51,614 bases of DNA from Streptomyces lateritius (lineage in GTDB: Bacteria > Actinomycetota > Actinomycetes > Streptomycetales > Streptomycetaceae). The DNA lies in assembly GCF_014649715.1 (NCBI RefSeq), contig NZ_BMTO01000014.1:21604-73217 (forward strand), given 5' to 3'. The notes beneath the pieces were generated by a model. That model was not told the origin of the DNA. It worked only from the letters and a program-made list of their open reading frames with translations, and searched no databases. Positions 48,875 to 51,614 of the stretch are shown here, piece after piece. How positions within the stretch are numbered: the stretch's first letter is position 1; the number at the start of each line of letters is the position of its first letter. A program made the translations under genes and the position numbers.

Positions 48875-50166
48875 GCGCGGGGCGACGCACCCTGGCGGTG
48901 CTCTACGACGACGGCGCGGCATCCGCCGGCGAGATCGGCGTGGGCCTGGCCGACCTCGGGGACATCGTGTTCCTGATACCGCCGACCCCGCACGCCGAGC
49001 TGCTGCGGCCCGTGATGGAGAACTTCGGAGCGGTCGTGCCGCTCACCGGCTCCACCGAGGGCGACATCGCGCTCGTACGGGGGCTGGTTCCGGACGCGGT
49101 GCTGACCTACAGCGAACGAATGGTCCGCAAGACCGCGGAACTGGCCGCGGCGCTGGGGCTGTCGTCCCACACGCCGGACGTGGCCGCCACCGTCACCGAC
49201 AAGGTCCGCCAGCGGCAGGTGCTGCGCGACGCGGGCGTCGACAAGGTCCGCTCCCACCCGCTGTGCTCTCCCCAGGACTGGCCGCGCGCGTACGACGCCG
49301 TCGGCCTGCCCGCGATCATCAAGCCGGTCCGGGGCGGCGGCAGCCGCGACACGTACGCGGTGACGAACGCCGCCGAGGCCGAGGACCTGCTGCCCCGGCT
49401 CTTCCAGGCTTCCGCGCCGGACGCGGAGTACACGGTCGAGGAACTGCTTCAGGGCGTCCCGAGCGCACCGTACGGCGACTACGTGTCGGTCGAGAGCGTC
49501 TGTACGCCGCAGGGCGTGCGGCACCTGGCGGTCACCGGTAAGTTCCCGCTGCTCGAGCCGTTCCGGGAGGTCGGCAGCTACTGGCCGTCCCACCTCCCCG
49601 CCGCCGTACTGGAGGAGGTCACCGAGCTCACCACCCGCGCTCTGGACGCGCTGGGCGTCCGCTTCGGCCTGACCCACACCGAGCTGAAGCTCACGCCCGA
49701 CGGCCCGCGCATCATCGAGGTCAACGGCCGTCTGTCGGGACACATGAACCTCATGACCCGCCGGGTCTGCGGGGTCGATCTGGTCCGGCTGGGCGGGCTC
49801 CTCGCTCTCGGCGAGACGCCCGAGATCCCCGAGCTCGACTTCGCCGGCCAGGTCCACTTCCTCTTCAACACCATGGCTCCGGTGGAGCCGTGCCGGCTGA
49901 CGGGGATCCAGGGGGCCACGGAGGTGCGCCAGGTCGACGGCATCATCGGAATCCGCCCGTACGTCCGGCCGGGCGCCGAGCTGCCGGGCGGGGTGATGAC
50001 CCGTCCACTGGACGTCGTCTGGGGCTCGTGCGCCGACCACGCCTCGATGCTCGACGCCCTGGCGCGGGCGCTGCCGAGACTGACGTACACGTTCTCGTAC
50101 CCGGACGGCACGACCCGCGAACTGACCGCCGCCGCCCTCACCGGCACCTCGGAGGCCGCGTCATGA
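48871..50166 (+). CDS. ATP-grasp amide ligase
   Basis: 431 residues from GTG 48871, coupled to the previous gene. The N-terminal pre-ATP-grasp part (1-105) is followed by TDKVRQRQVLRDAGV, LPAIIKPVRGGGSRDTYAV (Lys151 and the flexible Gly loop), YTVEELLQG, a metal/phosphate segment LTHTELKLTPDGPRIIEVNG (Glu271, Glu283, Asn285) and RLSGHMNLM. This is the BacD/L-amino-acid-ligase branch, which activates a carboxylate as acylphosphate for attack by an amine. It would form an amide bond outside thiotemplate control, such as capping the N- or C-terminus or joining two free amino acids. Confidence 0.88.
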   Translation: MSAGRRTLAVLYDDGAASAGEIGVGLADLGDIVFLIPPTPHAELLRPVMENFGAVVPLTGSTEGDIALVRGLVPDAVLTYSERMVRKTAELAAALGLSSHTPDVAATVTDKVRQRQVLRDAGVDKVRSHPLCSPQDWPRAYDAVGLPAIIKPVRGGGSRDTYAVTNAAEAEDLLPRLFQASAPDAEYTVEELLQGVPSAPYGDYVSVESVCTPQGVRHLAVTGKFPLLEPFREVGSYWPSHLPAAVLEEVTELTTRALDALGVRFGLTHTELKLTPDGPRIIEVNGRLSGHMNLMTRRVCGVDLVRLGGLLALGETPEIPELDFAGQVHFLFNTMAPVEPCRLTGIQGATEVRQVDGIIGIRPYVRPGAELPGGVMTRPLDVVWGSCADHASMLDALARALPRLTYTFSYPDGTTRELTAAALTGTSEAAS

Positions 50167-50891
50167 GACCCAAGGGCTGGCTGCGCCGGTTCCACGCCAC
50201 CCCCGACCCCGGGACCCGGCGGGCCCAGGTGGTCCTGCTTCCGCACGCGGGCGGCACGGCCGGGTACTTCGTACCGCTCTCCGCCGAGCTGGCGGAGGTC
50301 GCGGACGTGCTCGCGGTCCAGTACCCGGGGCGACAGGACCGCTGGCACGAGCCCGCGATCGACGACCTCCACGAGGTGGCGCACCAGGTCGTCGCCGCGC
50401 TCGAACCCGTCCTGGACGAGCGTCCGTTGGTTCTATTCGGACACAGCATGGGCGCCCTCGTGGCGTACGAGACCGCTCGCCTGCTGACACCGGCCCGTCT
50501 CTTCGTGTCAGGGTGCCCGGCGCCGTCCCGGGGCGTCGAGGGCGAGGAGGCGATCACGGACGACGAAGGCCTCGTCGCCGACCTGCGCACCCTGGACGGG
50601 ACGAACGGGGAGCTGCTGGAGGACCCGGCCGTACTCGAGCTGATCCTCCCGGCCCTGCGGGCGGACTACCGAGCGGTGCGTACGTACGCGTGGCGCCTCG
50701 GCCCCGAGCCGGCCTGCCCGGTGACGGTCCTGACGGGCGACAGCGACCCCCGGACCCCGGCGGACGCGGTCCTGGACTGGAAGCGGCACGCGCCCGAGGG
50801 GTGCCGCTTCGAGGAGTACGAAGGCGGACATTTCTATCTGACCGAACACACGCGGGAGGTGGCGGACCTGATAGCGGCGAGTCTCGGCTGA
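50163..50891 (+). CDS. Type II thioesterase (Ser nucleophile)
   Basis: 242 residues from ATG 50163, overlapping the ligase stop by four bases. VVLLPHAGGTAGYFVPLSAE, AVQYPGRQDRW, FGHSMGALVAYE (Ser95), LTGDSDP (Asp193 or 195) and EGGHFYL (His223) give the full catalytic set. Such enzymes remove wrong or stalled acyl groups from carrier proteins and keep the line running. It is the last gene of the operon. CCGGAC-type 5-bp tandem repeats (ACCGG four times, 50917-50936) follow; no clear terminator was found. Confidence 0.93.
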   Translation: MRPKGWLRRFHATPDPGTRRAQVVLLPHAGGTAGYFVPLSAELAEVADVLAVQYPGRQDRWHEPAIDDLHEVAHQVVAALEPVLDERPLVLFGHSMGALVAYETARLLTPARLFVSGCPAPSRGVEGEEAITDDEGLVADLRTLDGTNGELLEDPAVLELILPALRADYRAVRTYAWRLGPEPACPVTVLTGDSDPRTPADAVLDWKRHAPEGCRFEEYEGGHFYLTEHTREVADLIAASLG

Positions 50892-51050
50892 ACCGTCGGG
50901 CCGGCAGCACCCTCCCACCGGACCGGACCGGACCGGACGTCGCGGTGAGGAAGCTGTGGGAGCCCGTGCGGGGGAGTCCGGACGCAACATGAGCAAGGGT
51001 GCCGGGTAATTCGTTCGCGGCCGGTGATCTGCCTCGGCAGACTGCGGCTC

Positions 51051-51614
51051 GTGGATCGTTTGAGGGAGATCGCGGATCGGCTGGCCGAGATCAACGGCGT
51101 CGTCGGTGTGTGTCTGGGAGGTAGCCGGGCGAGGGGTACGCACAGCCCCGATTCCGACTACGACCTGGGCCTGTACTACAGGCCACCGCTGGACACTGCT
51201 GCTCTGCGTCTGCTGGCAGCCGAGCTGACCGGAGGACCGGTGCAGGTCACCGAGCCGGGCGGCTGGGGGCCCTGGGTGGACGGTGGTGGCTGGCTGACCA
51301 TCGATGGCCATCGCGTCGACTGGATCTACCGCGACCTGGATCGAGTCCGCCGCGTCTGGCAGCAGTGCCGGGCTGGGCAGTTCGAGATCGGCACCCAGCC
51401 CGGCCACCCCCTGGGCGTGTACTCCCACGCCTATGCCGGTGAGGTCGCCCTCGGACGCGTCCTCGCCGACCTCAGTGGCGAGCTTCAAGCCCTGCAGGGG
51501 CAGACGCGTCTCTACCCGGAGCCGCTGCGTGAAGCGCTCATCGGCAACGCGACGTGGGAGGCGCCGTTCATCCTGGCCGGCGCTCGCAAGGGAGCGGCCC
51601 CCGGCGGCGCGTTC
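51051..51614 (+). CDS. Nucleotidyltransferase-domain protein, partial at window end
   Basis: 188 codons from GTG 51051, open at the window edge. Begins VDRLREIADRLAEINGVVGV and then CLGGSRARGTHSPDSDYDLG: the Gly-Ser and Asp-x-Asp of the Pol-beta/MNT nucleotidyltransferase superfamily (metal-binding Asp pair in DYD). Such genes encode aminoglycoside-type nucleotidyltransferases, tRNA enzymes or MNT-like toxins/antitoxins. The length beyond the core domain favours a stand-alone enzyme with a C-terminal helical part. No ribosome site is evident, so it may be leaderless. Not part of the NRPS operon: 159-base gap and no overlap. Confidence 0.85.
   Translation, partial: MDRLREIADRLAEINGVVGVCLGGSRARGTHSPDSDYDLGLYYRPPLDTAALRLLAAELTGGPVQVTEPGGWGPWVDGGGWLTIDGHRVDWIYRDLDRVRRVWQQCRAGQFEIGTQPGHPLGVYSHAYAGEVALGRVLADLSGELQALQGQTRLYPEPLREALIGNATWEAPFILAGARKGAAPGGAF

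Noticed and set aside
50917..50936. ACCGG tandem repeat as an origin or recombination site
   Set aside because: Four 5-bp units after an operon end is ordinary slippage in GC-rich DNA.

Overview
The window reads as Streptomyces (or a close actinomycete) chromosome. Base composition is very GC-rich with strong GC3 bias, starts are often GTG, and the families are typical of the group: PASTA-less Ser/Thr kinases with C-terminal sensor domains, VanZ proteins, DUF6191, DUF3995, DUF4185, MbtH-dependent NRPS genes and a Tn3 transposase with an N-terminal DUF4158-type region. Long antisense open frames are by-products of the composition and were left out.

Region 1 (1-17 kb) is ordinary accessory chromosome: a Ser/Thr kinase fused to a periplasmic-binding-protein domain, two large proteins of unknown function, an APC permease, a vanZ-like fragment joined by a deletion to a headless histidine kinase, a second VanZ gene whose natural start seems broken by a stop codon, a secreted M23 peptidase and three small hypothetical genes. 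Region 2 (17163-22359) is a Tn3-family element with two identical 48-bp terminal inverted repeats and a 5-bp target duplication (GACAC). It carries a TetR/SDR/alpha-beta-hydrolase cassette, but its transposase and resolvase are internally deleted. Region 3 (22.4-34 kb) holds a second membrane kinase, a CPA1 antiporter, small membrane proteins, a thioesterase, a GNAT enzyme, an IS5-type remnant and a run of three secreted proteins: an antigen-85-like esterase, a DUF4185 protein and a serine beta-lactamase-fold hydrolase.

Region 4 (34.3-50.9 kb) is the main interest: a compact biosynthetic gene cluster of unrecognised product. An XRE-TPR regulator and a 46-residue secreted peptide lie divergent from one operon of nine genes, most of which overlap by ATGA or GTGA. 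The operon encodes an A-T-C-A-T-TE synthetase, MbtH, an MFS exporter, a thioesterase-like protein with a Cys nucleophile, an A-T didomain, a P450, a T-C didomain, an ATP-grasp ligase and a normal type II thioesterase. I infer that the A-T protein loads a Val-like amino acid, the P450 oxidises it on the carrier, the Cys enzyme moves it to the T-C protein, and the C domain joins it to the threonyl chain built by the large synthetase. The ATP-grasp enzyme probably adds one more amide bond. Three 10-bp-phased CTTGNCAAG repeats overlap the operon promoter.

A partial nucleotidyltransferase gene runs off the right end.
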